Shown here: positions 1 to 9,433 of the stretch, piece by piece
How the letters are laid out: each line of letters starts with the position of its first letter
Numbering within the stretch: the stretch's first letter is position 1
Assembly: GCA_037189845.1 (NCBI GenBank)
Contig: JBBCIS010000003.1
Location: 62,001 to 126,000 of the forward strand
Direction of reading: 5' to 3'
DNA: 64,000 nucleotides
Source: JAMLHH01 sp037189845
GTDB taxonomy: Bacteria > Bacteroidota > Bacteroidia > Chitinophagales > JADIYW01
Position numbers and translations under genes: made by a program
Notes under the pieces: generated by a model
Told to the model about the DNA's origin: nothing
Seen by the model: the letters and a program-made list of their open reading frames with translations, nothing else
The model's database searches: none

Positions 1-1420
1 TTTTTGCTTCCTGTAACTCAGGATGAGAAATAGAAGTCAGTAGTTCCTGTGCAAAATCCTGAAAAGCAGGCAAACCGCCTTCTTTTTCTATAGCGCGAAG
101 CATATCTAATGAAAGCACATTCGTCGTACCTTCCCAGATGCTCAGCACCTGCGCATTTCTCAGCATTACCGGAATATTGCTATCCTCCAGATAACCCAAT
201 CCCCCAAACATTTCTATGTGTTCAGAAGCAGAAGCTATCGAAGCTTTAGCAGAATACAATTTTGCAATCGGGGTCAGCAATCTCAACAATGCTTCATCTC
301 TTTCTGTAGATTCTTTACAATCCTCCTTGCCTAGCAATTGCGCTAGGAACAAAGCCAACAAAGTACTGCTCTCATAAGCTATTTCCAGATCCAGCAAACT
401 CTTTCTGTACAAGATATGCTGGTCTAGCTGCTTACCAAAAGCTTCACGAATGTGGCTGTAAGCCTCCGACAAGGAATAAGCTCTGCGCATATACGAAACA
501 GCAGAAATCGTGTTGTAAATTCTCGTCACGTTGAAAAGCGTAGCAATTGTTTTGACACCTTTTCCTTTTTCACCGACCATTCTCGCCTGAGCACCTGTCA
601 GCGACAACTGTGCAGTCGGCAAAGCCTTCGTACCCAATTTATCTTTCAGCGCTTCCACTTCGATACCGTTCAGCGAACCGTTCTCATTTCGTATAGGCAG
701 ATAAAACAGCGACAAAGGCGCACGTTTACCATCCTGCGGCTGCTCCGTAGAAGCCAGCGTAAACGCCATATCCGCCGTGATAGCAGAAGTAAACCATTTA
801 TGACCTCTCAACACATAACCACCATCTTCCTCATACGCAAAAGTCATCGAACGCGATACATCCGAACCGCCTGTACGTTCTGTCATCCACTGGCCACTAG
901 TCAGGAATTTCTCAGGATTTCTCGAAGTCAAGCCGCTATATGGCGTGCCTTTCAGGAACTCATCACCATAGATTTCTATCAGCCTCGTAGCACCATCCGT
1001 CATCGCCAGCGGACAAGTGTATATCGCCGAAGACGGTGTGTAGAGATACAGTTTCGTGAATTGATACAACCTTGAATACTTGCCATATTTTCGCTCATAA
1101 CCGATTGCAATCAGACCTTCCTCCGCAGCCACCGCTTCCAGCTTTTCCCATTCTGGCGCCACCTGAATATCATCTACCCGTTCGCCCCAGGCATTAAAAG
1201 AGACCAGCTTCGGGGGATTATTTTCACACGCATTCGCATACTCTATCAGCTCTGTTGCTACCCTCGCTCCGAAACGCTCCAAATCCGGACGAATATCTTC
1301 CATGACATCTTCCGGCAGATTTGCCTCCAGATAATCCTGCAAAAATTCATCATTGGTGTATTCATTGCTGAGTTTAGGGGCTTTTTGTAAAAACTGTGAA
1401 TATGGCGTATGTCCTTTCAT
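1..1420 (-). CDS. AidB-like acyl-CoA dehydrogenase (5' part only)
   Basis: The reading frame is open from an ATG at 1418-1420 to the left edge, so about 473 N-terminal residues are visible and the C-terminus lies outside. The flavoprotein dehydrogenase fold is recognisable: an 'MTERTGGSDVSRS' segment, characteristic of the AidB/ACAD11-like branch, then 'GHKWFTSAITADMA', 'YSHIREAFGKQL' and the late 'IWEGTTNVLSLD' motif. These proteins bind FAD; AidB is linked to the response to alkylating agents, while other members oxidise acyl-CoA thioesters, so the substrate cannot be named. It is transcribed leftward, away from the GH1 gene. No Shine-Dalgarno sequence precedes the ATG, which is normal for Bacteroidota. 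Family confidence is high; functional assignment within the family is uncertain. Confidence 0.88.
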   Translation of the reverse strand, partial: MKGHTPYSQFLQKAPKLSNEYTNDEFLQDYLEANLPEDVMEDIRPDLERFGARVATELIEYANACENNPPKLVSFNAWGERVDDIQVAPEWEKLEAVAAEEGLIAIGYERKYGKYSRLYQFTKLYLYTPSSAIYTCPLAMTDGATRLIEIYGDEFLKGTPYSGLTSRNPEKFLTSGQWMTERTGGSDVSRSMTFAYEEDGGYVLRGHKWFTSAITADMAFTLASTEQPQDGKRAPLSLFYLPIRNENGSLNGIEVEALKDKLGTKALPTAQLSLTGAQARMVGEKGKGVKTIATLFNVTRIYNTISAVSYMRRAYSLSEAYSHIREAFGKQLDQHILYRKSLLDLEIAYESSTLLALFLAQLLGKEDCKESTERDEALLRLLTPIAKLYSAKASIASASEHIEMFGGLGYLEDSNIPVMLRNAQVLSIWEGTTNVLSLDMLRAIEKEGGLPAFQDFAQELLTSISHPELQEAK

Positions 1421-1462
1421 GGCTAAAAAATAAGTGATACTAATGTACGGTTTTTTTGATTT

Positions 1463-1570
1463 TGGGCACGTCCTTCACCTCCATTTTATTCCGGTTTCGG
1501 GTCGGGCTATCACTGCGGGACGTATGTCCATACGCCCCTGCGTTCTATCCCTCGTGCAGCAGAGCTGTTA
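1463..1570 (+). repeat. Interspersed GC-rich repeat, copy 1
   Basis: A GC-rich island in an AT-rich divergent promoter region. It opens with GGGCACGTCC, carries a central GGGTCGGGCTATC, and closes with CTATCCCTCGTGCAG. The same skeleton (GGGnGTGCCC-like opening, GTCGGGCTTTC centre, CTATCCCTCACTCGTGCAG end) recurs at 17421-17537. I recall similar elements scattered in Bacteroidota genomes, but their function is unknown to me. No reading frame was recognised in it. Confidence 0.6.
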
Positions 1571-1693
1571 GTTGGAGGTCAGGGTTGTAAAATGATGACG
1601 CTTACTTGTTACTATCCGTAGGATGTACCCGGATCGTGATTTCATTATAGCGGGGAAAATTCCTATTTTCAATGACTGAAACCTAACCTAATC

Positions 1694-2908
1694 ATGAAAC
1701 TCAATTTTCCGAAAGATTTTATCTGGGGAACTTCCACAGCTGCTTATCAAATCGAAACTGCCTCCGATCACGACTGGAAAGGCGTTGTCAGTAACGATGG
1801 AACTGTTTTTGACAAGTGCTCGATGCATGATTTGCGCAGGGATGAGGACATTGAATATATCGTTCAGCTGGGCAATGCTTACCGTATGAGCTGCGACTGG
1901 GCAAAGCTACAACCTACTCCTTATGCGGATTTTGACCCGAAAGTGACACAAGAATATCTTGATTTTTTGCAAAAAATTAAGGCAAGAGGTGTAAAAGTGA
2001 TGATGGTTTTGCATCACTTTACGAATCCAAACTGGTTTGTAAAAGAAGGCAGCTGGGAGAAAAAGGGCAACAGGGTCATGTGGCTGGATTTTGTCAAAAA
2101 ATCTGTTGCGACTTTTGGCCATCTGGTGGACCACTGGAATACTTTTAACGAGCCGATGGTATATATCTCCAACGGATGGATCATGGGCGGCTTCCCTCCT
2201 TTCAAAAAAGGGAAAATTCTTCTGGCGAGAAAAGTTCTGAAAGAGATAGGCCGTGCACATGATGAAGCCTATGATATTATCAAAGCTAGTTCATCTGCCC
2301 CGATAGGCATATCTAAAAATACAGTGAAGTTTGTAGGTGAGATATTTCCGGGACATATTCTGGCTAAAATCTTTGATTACTGGTTCATGGATTATGGCGC
2401 AGACCACTTCAGAAAAGTAGATTTTCAGGGAATGAGCTACTACTGCCGTATGCCTTTCAGACCGCTACCTGTCACTGAAATAGACAATCCCGGCAAGCTT
2501 AAAGCGCTGGGAAGACGTCATGATGGTATGTGGGAATATAAGCCGGTAGAGTTTTATCATATTATCAAACGTTACTGGAAGAAGTATAAAAAACCGATAT
2601 ATATCACGGAAAGTGGTGTCTGTACAGAAGATGATGCTTTCAGAATTCAGGCGATTCAGGAATATGCTTACTGGATAAGAAAAGCGATGGATGAAGGCGT
2701 GGAGATCAAAGGTTTGTACCACTGGTCTACTGTAGACAATCACGAATGGAATCTGGGCTTAACTTACAGATTCGGTCTGGTTCGTGTGAATTTTGACAAT
2801 GGCGACCGACGAATGACTGCTGCCGGCGAATACTATGGTCAACTGGCGAAAAATCAATCTATTGAGGTGGATAGTGAGCAAATTGAGAAGTGGGCGAAGG
2901 AGTTTTAG
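1694..2908 (+). CDS. Glycoside hydrolase family 1 (beta-glucosidase-like)
   Basis: A 404-residue retaining beta-glycosidase of family GH1. It opens with 'FPKDFIWGTSTAAYQIE', the usual GH1 start that includes the substrate-contacting Gln. The acid/base glutamate is E153 in 'WNTFNEP' and the nucleophile is E306 in 'YITESGV' (usually TENG). The C-terminal 'HWSTVDNHEWNLGLTYRFGLV' matches the aglycone-site signature. No signal peptide is visible, so it is probably cytoplasmic, hydrolysing beta-glucosides, beta-galactosides or phospho-derivatives. It is shorter than typical GH1 enzymes (about 440-480 residues), mainly through shorter loops between the catalytic residues. It stands alone, with no sugar transporter or SusCD pair nearby. 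Family assignment is secure; the sugar specificity is not visible. Confidence 0.9.
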   Translation: MKLNFPKDFIWGTSTAAYQIETASDHDWKGVVSNDGTVFDKCSMHDLRRDEDIEYIVQLGNAYRMSCDWAKLQPTPYADFDPKVTQEYLDFLQKIKARGVKVMMVLHHFTNPNWFVKEGSWEKKGNRVMWLDFVKKSVATFGHLVDHWNTFNEPMVYISNGWIMGGFPPFKKGKILLARKVLKEIGRAHDEAYDIIKASSSAPIGISKNTVKFVGEIFPGHILAKIFDYWFMDYGADHFRKVDFQGMSYYCRMPFRPLPVTEIDNPGKLKALGRRHDGMWEYKPVEFYHIIKRYWKKYKKPIYITESGVCTEDDAFRIQAIQEYAYWIRKAMDEGVEIKGLYHWSTVDNHEWNLGLTYRFGLVRVNFDNGDRRMTAAGEYYGQLAKNQSIEVDSEQIEKWAKEF

Positions 2909-3211
2909 ATTTTTGATTTGGGATTGATGATTTACGATTGTTGATTTGAGATTGACGATAGGAATTCAATCTGCACATCATTCATTCTATTACCTTTAGC
3001 AATTTTCATATAACGTATCGCTCAAAGCGATAGAATGAAACTTCAAAACTGCAAGTTCTGAAGAGTGGAAGAAGTTATTTTCAATTAGAGGATTTTGTAT
3101 TTCTGTAATATTTTCCTCAGAATAATATTCTGTGTTTTGCGTAAAAATCTGTAACTACGCAACAAATTGAATTCCTTTTTGTTAAAGGAACTATCACGAA
3201 TAATGCAGGGA
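2909..3211. other. AT-rich spacer with GATT-rich tract and a short hairpin
   Basis: No gene was seen. Positions 2909-2965 hold a degenerate GATTTGGGATTGATGATTTA-like tract, a common type of spacer in Bacteroidota. At 3016-3032, TATCGCT-CAA-AGCGATA forms a 7-bp hairpin with a 3-nt loop, of the same style as the three hairpins near 12.98-13.09 kb. There is no T-run after it, so it is not an intrinsic terminator. The rest holds nothing recognisable apart from the likely promoter of the peptidase gene. Confidence 0.45.
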
Positions 3212-5332
3212 ATGAAAAAAATTTATTTAACTATCAGCTTAGCTCTTTTATCAGGAGGAATTATGCATGCACAAGAAGCCCCGAAGGCCGCCAAGTATCC
3301 ACATACCATGACCAACCATGGCGACACGAGAGTGGATGACTATTACTGGATGAATGAATACTGGTTGGATGGTCCCCAAAAACAAGAGGTTGTAGATTAT
3401 CTGAATGCGGAAAATGCTTATACAGCAAAAATCATGGAGCCGACGAAAGACTTACAGGAGTCTTTGTACAACGAAATTCTGGCACGCATCAAACAGACAG
3501 ACGAAAGTGTACCATATTTTGAAAATGGATACTGGTATATTACCAAAACTGAAGAGGGTAAGGAATATCCTATCTATGTAAGAAAAAAAGGCAATATGGA
3601 TGCTCCTGAAGAATTACTGCTGGATGTCAACAAAATGGCTGAAGGATATGATTACTACCAGGTAAGCGGTCTGAATATCACCCCGGACAACAAAATTCTG
3701 GCATATGGAGTTGATACAGTCAGCAGAAGACAATACACTATCTATTTTAAAAATTTAATAACCGGCGAAACTCTGAAAGAAACGATTGCGAATACTTCTG
3801 CCAATCTGGAATGGGCACAGGATAGCAAAACTTTCTTTTATACTACTCAGGATGAAAAAACGCTCAGGGACAACAAAATCTGGAAACATCAGTTAGGGAA
3901 TGCTAAATCGACCAAGCTGGTATATGAAGAAAAGGATGAGAAGTACTATGCTTACGTCAGTAAAACGAAGAGTAACAGGTACATTATTATTAACAGCCAC
4001 AGTACATTGAGCAGTGAACGCAGGTTTATTCCTGCTGATCAGCCTGATGCCAAATTCATTGTATTCTTACCACGGGAAAAAGATCATCTGTATAATATCA
4101 CTGACTTTGAGGACAATTTTTATATCGTTACCAACTGGAATGCTACTAATTTCAGGCTGATGAAATCTCCGGCAGGTAAACCTGCTGCTAAAGAGACGTG
4201 GACGGAGGTGATTGCTCACAGACCTGACGTGCTTCTGGAAGATATTGATATTTTCAAAGATTATCTGGTGTTGACTGAGATAAATAAAGCAAATACCCAT
4301 ATCAGAATTATTCCGTGGAAACAAAAAGACAAAGAATATTATATCCCGTTTGATGCGGATGCTTATGTAGCCGGAGTAGGCTATAATCCGGAATTCAATA
4401 CTGACAAAATTCGCATCTATTACCAGAGTATGGCTACCCCGTCTACTCAATATGAGTTTAACATGAGTACAAAGGAGCGTACAATACTGAAACAACAGGA
4501 AGTGCTGGGAGATTTTAAATCTGAAAACTATACTACTAAAAGGTTATGGGCTACAGCCAAAGACGGCACACAAATCCCTATCAGTATAGTATATAAAAAT
4601 GACTTCAAAAGAGATGGTTCTCAGCCATTGCTGCTGTATGGATATGGCTCATACGGAGCTTCTATGTCCCCCTATTTCAGCTCTACCAGACTTAGTCTGC
4701 TGGACAGAGGATTCGCTTTTGCAGTAGCACACATACGAGGGGGCGAAGAAATGGGTCGCCAATGGTATGAAGATGGTAAGATATTCAAAAAGATGAACAC
4801 ATTTACAGACTTTATCGATTGTGCAGATTTTCTGATAAAAGAAGGTTACACAACGCCTGAACATTTATATGCCAACGGTGGCAGTGCAGGTGGGCTTTTG
4901 ATGGGTGCCGTTGTCAATATGCGTCCGGAGCTATGGAAAGGAGTTATTTCAGATGTACCGTTTGTCGATGTAGTAACCACAATGCTGGATGAAACAATTC
5001 CTTTGACTACAGGTGAGTATGATGAGTGGGGCAATCCTAACAACAAGGACAGCTATTTCTACATGAAAAGCTATTCACCTTATGACAATATCGAGGCTAA
5101 AAAATATCCGAATCTGATGATCAATACCGGATTGCATGATAGTCAGGTACAATATTTCGAACCTGCCAAATATGTAGCTAAGCTCAGAGAATTGAAAACT
5201 GATAACAATATCCTGATTTTGAACTGTGATATGACGATTGGTCACGGTGGCAGTTCGGGCAGATTCCAAAGACTAAAAGAAATTGCAAGAGATTATTCAT
5301 TCTTCCTGATGCTGGAAGGCATTACGAAGTAA
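3212..5332 (+). CDS. ptrB: Exported S9A oligopeptidase (protease II / oligopeptidase B-like)
   Basis: A serine peptidase of the prolyl oligopeptidase family. An N-terminal seven-bladed propeller caps an alpha/beta-hydrolase domain. Counted from the chosen start, the catalytic triad is S558 in 'YANGGSAGG', D643 in 'NTGLHDSQV' and H678 in 'IGHGGSSG'. 'YWMNEYWLDGPQKQEVVDYL' near the N-terminus and 'HIRGGEEMGRQWYEDGK' are typical of oligopeptidase B. The ATG at 3212 is preferred over the in-frame ATG at 3167 because it is followed at once by Lys-Lys and a hydrophobic signal peptide ending '...MHAQ'. The enzyme is therefore periplasmic, cleaving short peptides, perhaps after basic residues. It is monocistronic and ends at a bidirectional-looking terminator. 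Confidence 0.9.
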   Translation: MKKIYLTISLALLSGGIMHAQEAPKAAKYPHTMTNHGDTRVDDYYWMNEYWLDGPQKQEVVDYLNAENAYTAKIMEPTKDLQESLYNEILARIKQTDESVPYFENGYWYITKTEEGKEYPIYVRKKGNMDAPEELLLDVNKMAEGYDYYQVSGLNITPDNKILAYGVDTVSRRQYTIYFKNLITGETLKETIANTSANLEWAQDSKTFFYTTQDEKTLRDNKIWKHQLGNAKSTKLVYEEKDEKYYAYVSKTKSNRYIIINSHSTLSSERRFIPADQPDAKFIVFLPREKDHLYNITDFEDNFYIVTNWNATNFRLMKSPAGKPAAKETWTEVIAHRPDVLLEDIDIFKDYLVLTEINKANTHIRIIPWKQKDKEYYIPFDADAYVAGVGYNPEFNTDKIRIYYQSMATPSTQYEFNMSTKERTILKQQEVLGDFKSENYTTKRLWATAKDGTQIPISIVYKNDFKRDGSQPLLLYGYGSYGASMSPYFSSTRLSLLDRGFAFAVAHIRGGEEMGRQWYEDGKIFKKMNTFTDFIDCADFLIKEGYTTPEHLYANGGSAGGLLMGAVVNMRPELWKGVISDVPFVDVVTTMLDETIPLTTGEYDEWGNPNNKDSYFYMKSYSPYDNIEAKKYPNLMINTGLHDSQVQYFEPAKYVAKLRELKTDNNILILNCDMTIGHGGSSGRFQRLKEIARDYSFFLMLEGITK

Positions 5333-5352
5333 ATATTCAAAGAACATAAAAG

Positions 5353-5388
5353 AAGAGGTCATCTTACTGATGACCTCTTTTTATTTTT
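5353..5388. terminator. Intrinsic terminator between convergent genes
   Basis: A perfect 11-bp stem (AAGAGGTCATC at 5353-5363, GATGACCTCTT at 5369-5379) with a TTACT loop, followed on the plus strand by TTTATTTTTT. It ends the S9 peptidase gene. It lies directly downstream of the minus-strand T9SS gene too, so it may serve both. Confidence 0.88.
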
Positions 5389-7250
5389 TATCGCTGGATA
5401 ATAAAACTTTGTGTTCCGGTATTTGAACCACCATTATAAACGGCAACATACATACCATTGGGCAGCTTACTTACATCTATTTGTTGCTGTAATCCATTAG
5501 CTCTGAAAGTTTGGTGGATCTTACCATCTATTCCTACTATCATCATCTGACCATCCAGATGTTCTCCGGATTGAATGATGATAGATTGGGAAGCAGGATT
5601 AGGATAAACAGACAATTTCGGCTGGTTTCCGGAGATATTATTTTTCAAAGCGGTTACTTCTCTTCCATTCAGACTCCAGACAATCAAATTGCCATCTTCA
5701 TCATCTCCATAGTTAAAGAACAGCTCTTCTCCTATCTTGAAACTATATAATCCAAAAGAAGGGCTCACTAATCCCGGAGGATTTACAGTATCAAATTCAA
5801 TTACTCTGTAATCATCACTGACTAAGAAATCCAAAATACTCACGTTGGTAGAATCTGTAGATATTTCTCCAAATCTTGAAACAGCCAGCTTCTCACCCAC
5901 ATTCCACGCCCTTATCCCAGTAATAAGGGTACTATATTCATTTCCATCTTCTATTTCTGAATACACCTGATGATTTTCCTGAAGTATTTCCAGACTATTT
6001 CCATCCAGTCCGATCAGACTCAGATAATATTTCATACCTTCTGATTCTACAGTCGTCATCTGAACATATGCCAGCAGATCTCGATCCTGAAAACTTACAG
6101 GAACGATGTCATTGTATAAATAGAAGGAGAGATTATTAAAACCATACAGCGAATTATAATTTATTAAAGCGACATCTTCCACACATGTCAACCCGCCTAA
6201 TGACTCAAATGCACCTTCATTAACTTCGTATATCTGAAAATTCCAGAGCATATCAATATCCCCTAACCATAATAGCCTGTTATCCAGTTCAAAAAGCTTG
6301 GAATTCTGCAGGCTTCCTGTCATTTCGTCTGTCTTAGGTATTCTATTGAGCAGTTCTGTGCCGGCTTTTGTACCATCTGTTTTCCATATTCTGGTATACC
6401 CATCGCCATTCATAGCTACATAATAAAACCCAAGATCATAGACCCAGACATCTCTGTAAACAATGTATACATCGTCGCCATGTACGAAATACTGAGTCGC
6501 CATGGAGATACAAGCATCTGTTACTCCTTCCGTATCTCTGGTATCATTAATAATAGTATCTATTGTATAATCAGACGTGTTAAAAGTGTACAGCTTATTT
6601 TGGGCAGACAGGTAAATTTTTCCTTGATGATAAAAAGGTATTTTAGAATCAAAATTGGAAATATCCGGCCATCCGAAATCTTCTACTGACCATACCTGCG
6701 ACCACGTAGAATCATCTAATGCAAATAAACTGAACGGCGTCTCACAATTGGATTCTACAATAAAATTTTTGTCATCTGACCTGAGAAAACCAAAACGCGC
6801 ATTACAGTAAGGGTGCAGATATTGTACTTTTTGCTGCATAGTTGCCAGGTTTGTTTCCAGGACATATACCCCCTGCTCTATATTTCCTTCTCCAAAATAA
6901 CTGACAATGCTATAAACCAGATCTCCATCATGCAGATAACGCCCAAAATCATAGAATGAATGATCAGGATAATAATCCCATACGTTTTCAAATCTTCCAT
7001 ACAGACTATCCTGATAACTGATATTAATACCCGTTCCTGTATTCAGATTATATATCCAGGAATCTTTGAACGCCTGATTATCTTCGACGATCAGCCCGAT
7101 ATTATTTTCATCAATTTGCTCAAAATAAATAATTCTGGCAGGACTGGCATAGCCTAAATCTGCAGGCGTAATTTGCTGTTTAAGGTCATTTGCTGTCAAT
7201 ATCCCTACGGACACAAATAACAAAAGTAAAAAAGAGTTAAACTTTTTCAT
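5388..7250 (-). CDS. T9SS-exported propeller-like surface protein
   Basis: A 620-residue secreted protein. It has a signal peptide (MKKFNSFLLLLFVSVGIL...) and ends with a type A T9SS sorting domain starting near 'LSVYPNPASQSIIIQS' and closing 'SFIIQR'. Such a domain directs export through the Por/Spr machinery and attachment to the cell surface. The body is rich in aromatic residues and short beta-strands and contains 'IWKTDGTKAGTELL', a repeat signature of beta-propeller-like 'DGTxxGT' proteins. The 1,209-residue protein at 17793-21422 shares that signature and C-terminus and is a likely paralogue. No enzyme motif was found. A role in adhesion or binding is only inferred. Confidence 0.82.
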   Translation of the reverse strand: MKKFNSFLLLLFVSVGILTANDLKQQITPADLGYASPARIIYFEQIDENNIGLIVEDNQAFKDSWIYNLNTGTGINISYQDSLYGRFENVWDYYPDHSFYDFGRYLHDGDLVYSIVSYFGEGNIEQGVYVLETNLATMQQKVQYLHPYCNARFGFLRSDDKNFIVESNCETPFSLFALDDSTWSQVWSVEDFGWPDISNFDSKIPFYHQGKIYLSAQNKLYTFNTSDYTIDTIINDTRDTEGVTDACISMATQYFVHGDDVYIVYRDVWVYDLGFYYVAMNGDGYTRIWKTDGTKAGTELLNRIPKTDEMTGSLQNSKLFELDNRLLWLGDIDMLWNFQIYEVNEGAFESLGGLTCVEDVALINYNSLYGFNNLSFYLYNDIVPVSFQDRDLLAYVQMTTVESEGMKYYLSLIGLDGNSLEILQENHQVYSEIEDGNEYSTLITGIRAWNVGEKLAVSRFGEISTDSTNVSILDFLVSDDYRVIEFDTVNPPGLVSPSFGLYSFKIGEELFFNYGDDEDGNLIVWSLNGREVTALKNNISGNQPKLSVYPNPASQSIIIQSGEHLDGQMMIVGIDGKIHQTFRANGLQQQIDVSKLPNGMYVAVYNGGSNTGTQSFIIQR

Positions 7251-7386
7251 AATTAAGTGGGTTGGTTACTACAATGTAGTAATTATTTTTCAACTACAAA
7301 CCTATATTACGAATTTATTTTTTGTATAACCGGACACATTATCAGCTTAAAAATTAATAAAATACAACATGTCTCAATATAAAATA

Positions 7387-8745
7387 TTATACTGATTTAC
7401 TGAATTTATCAGGAGAATCATTGGCAAAGAACTGATACATCGGGTCAAACAACGCAGCTACATTGCGAATAAATGACTTCCCATCTTCTGTTATTTGAAT
7501 ACGGCTTCCATTTCTCTGGATAATGCCGTCTTCTACCAGCATCCAATAGTAATCCTGGTCCAGCTCCGACAATGTCTCATCTGAAATCCGGGTTTCCAGA
7601 TTACAGGTGATATTCAGAATATGCTGACGTTGTATCAAATCCCGTTCAGTCAGATCTGTTCCTTTGATTACCGGAAGCTTATTTTCATCCAGAATCTGAT
7701 AATATTCTTCTATCGTTTTGACATTTTGCCGATATCCCAGGTAAAAATCACTGATAGAAGAAACTCCCAGACCTATAGAAATTTTTGCGGTACTGGTTGT
7801 ATAACCCATAAAATTACGATGGAGCATTTTTTTCTGCTGTGCAATATACAGCTGATCGTTTTCCAAAGAAAAATGATCCATTCCTATGTCCTGATAACCA
7901 GCCTGCAACAACATTTCCTGTCCTTTTTCATACAGCTGCCTTTTTTCTACTCCTTCAGGCAGATCATTTTCATCATAAGCCCGCTGTGATTTGCTTACCC
8001 ATGGTACATGCGCATAGCTGTAAAATGCAATTCTGTCCGGTTGCAGTGCAATTACCTTTTCGAAGGTATGAGCAACAGAAGATAAGCTCTGAAATGGTAA
8101 TCCGTAAATCAGATCAAAATTGACTGACCGATAACCTGTTTCTCTGGCTATCTGCGTCACTTCTACTACTTTTTCATGGGGTTGCAAACGATGAATAGCG
8201 CTCTGCACTTTTACATCCAGATCCTGCACTCCAAAACTTACTCTTCTGAAACCGACATTGTACAATGCCTGAAGATGCTCCCGGGTTGTATTATTCGGAT
8301 GTCCTTCAAAGCCCGCCTCAAAATCCTGATGCAACGTCACATCTTTCAGGATTTCTTTAATAAGTGTCGTCAGATTTTCCGGACTAAAAAAGGTAGGTGT
8401 ACCTCCACCCAGATGTAGTTCTTTCAGAATGATTTTTCTATCCAGCAGATTTACATACATCTTCCACTCCCTGAGCAGATAATCAATATACTTACTTTCT
8501 ACCGAGTGATTCTTAGTGATACGCCTATTGCATCCACAGTATGTACAAAGGGATTCACAAAAAGGCAAATGAATATAAATGCTGATTCCTTCATCCAATA
8601 ATTCTGCCTGAATGAGGTTTCTAACATCTTTCAACTCCCTTTCATCTACCCAAACCGGTACTGTAGGATAACTGGTATATCTCGGAACCGGTACATTGTA
8701 TTTGTCAATCAGCGCATCAGAGGTAATCATATCACAAAATTGCAT
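7387..8745 (-). CDS. hemN: Oxygen-independent coproporphyrinogen III oxidase
   Basis: A radical-SAM enzyme that decarboxylates two propionate side chains of coproporphyrinogen III to give protoporphyrinogen IX without oxygen. Cysteines C63, C67 and C70 form the CxxxCxxC cluster motif, followed by C72 ('CESLCTYCGC'). The pattern and spacing match E. coli HemN. The N-terminal 'YNVPVPRYTSYPT' and 'ELHLGGGTPTFF' motifs also match. Length is 452 residues, normal for the family. An in-frame ATG at 8730 is a plausible alternative start. It is monocistronic, with no other haem gene nearby. A partial inverted repeat, TGAC-CGGA-GTCA, lies just upstream but does not match the FNR consensus well enough to call. 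Confidence 0.95.
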   Translation of the reverse strand: MQFCDMITSDALIDKYNVPVPRYTSYPTVPVWVDERELKDVRNLIQAELLDEGISIYIHLPFCESLCTYCGCNRRITKNHSVESKYIDYLLREWKMYVNLLDRKIILKELHLGGGTPTFFSPENLTTLIKEILKDVTLHQDFEAGFEGHPNNTTREHLQALYNVGFRRVSFGVQDLDVKVQSAIHRLQPHEKVVEVTQIARETGYRSVNFDLIYGLPFQSLSSVAHTFEKVIALQPDRIAFYSYAHVPWVSKSQRAYDENDLPEGVEKRQLYEKGQEMLLQAGYQDIGMDHFSLENDQLYIAQQKKMLHRNFMGYTTSTAKISIGLGVSSISDFYLGYRQNVKTIEEYYQILDENKLPVIKGTDLTERDLIQRQHILNITCNLETRISDETLSELDQDYYWMLVEDGIIQRNGSRIQITEDGKSFIRNVAALFDPMYQFFANDSPDKFSKSV

Positions 8746-8899
8746 CGAATCAATTTACTCCGTGATGACTCCGGTCACAATCTGATTTTATGACAGTTGC
8801 GTGATAAATGAGAATAAAAACGGGTATAATACTCCTGACTTTACCTTATTCTCTCCGTCAATTTATATTCGCATTACGTCCCTGGAGACAAATTTTCCA

Positions 8900-9430
8900 C
8901 TATTTAAAATACAATGACGCTATACCAAATCCAACCGCCAAAGCATAAATCAGATCTATCCAGAAGAATCTTAAAAAATTGAAAATATACACTGCCAGTA
9001 CCATTGGATAGCAAAGTACAACTAAGTAATTACCTTTACCCAGTTCTTCTTTTGCTGCATTATAAACATTACTGACATCCTGATTAGAAGGAATAGCATG
9101 CATCCCGATAGAAATACCCAGCCAGGCTAAGAAGAAGTTGTACAATTGATTGGGGATATCAAAATAGCTCAAAGGCAGGTAGACAGAGAAACACAACAGA
9201 AAGCAAAGTATTGAATTCACAATAAATGGTCCCATAGATACCCAAAAGGTATCTGCAAACTTTTCTGTTTTCTCATGTATAACATACCCTGAGTTGTCAT
9301 TAGAAAAGTTCAGGTAAGAAACATCCAGTATTTCAATTTTCCGCCACTTGCAAAACAAAACATGAGCATATTCATGTACTATTACTCCGGGAAAAGTGAA
9401 GGCTGTAATTATTTGTCCAGGTATAAACAT
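8900..9430 (-). CDS. Integral-membrane zincin (M50/DUF3267-like putative metalloprotease)
   Basis: A 176-residue membrane protein with an HExxH zinc motif in 'VIVHEYAHVLFCKW', set just after a hydrophobic N-terminal segment. 'AIPSNQDVSN' follows in a later segment and could supply the third zinc ligand. Three or four hydrophobic stretches follow. This arrangement resembles site-2-type M50 proteases and the DUF3267 putative zincin family. It starts 3 bp after the stop of the zinc-ribbon/TPR gene at 9434-10327, so the two are co-transcribed and probably co-translated. The partner protein may be its substrate or regulator. Proteolytic activity is inferred from the motif only. Confidence 0.6.
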   Translation of the reverse strand: MFIPGQIITAFTFPGVIVHEYAHVLFCKWRKIEILDVSYLNFSNDNSGYVIHEKTEKFADTFWVSMGPFIVNSILCFLLCFSVYLPLSYFDIPNQLYNFFLAWLGISIGMHAIPSNQDVSNVYNAAKEELGKGNYLVVLCYPMVLAVYIFNFLRFFWIDLIYALAVGFGIASLYFK

Positions 9431-9433
9431 ATC

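Noticed and set aside
452..1075. Long plus-strand open frame of 207 codons
   Set aside because: It lies antisense to the acyl-CoA dehydrogenase gene, whose protein motifs are clear. Its translation is Arg/Ser-rich and low in hydrophobic structure, as expected of a shadow frame.
2909..3000. GATT-rich tract as a tandem repeat with function
   Set aside because: It is a degenerate, short low-complexity tract without a fixed period.
8746..8853. Inverted repeats upstream of hemN (TGAC-CGGA-GTCA, and GAGAATAA at 8810-8817 with TTATTCTC at 8846-8853) as FNR site or terminator
   Set aside because: The first does not match the FNR/CRP spacing or consensus. The second has a 28-nt loop and no adjacent T-run. 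Both are within what chance gives in AT-rich DNA.
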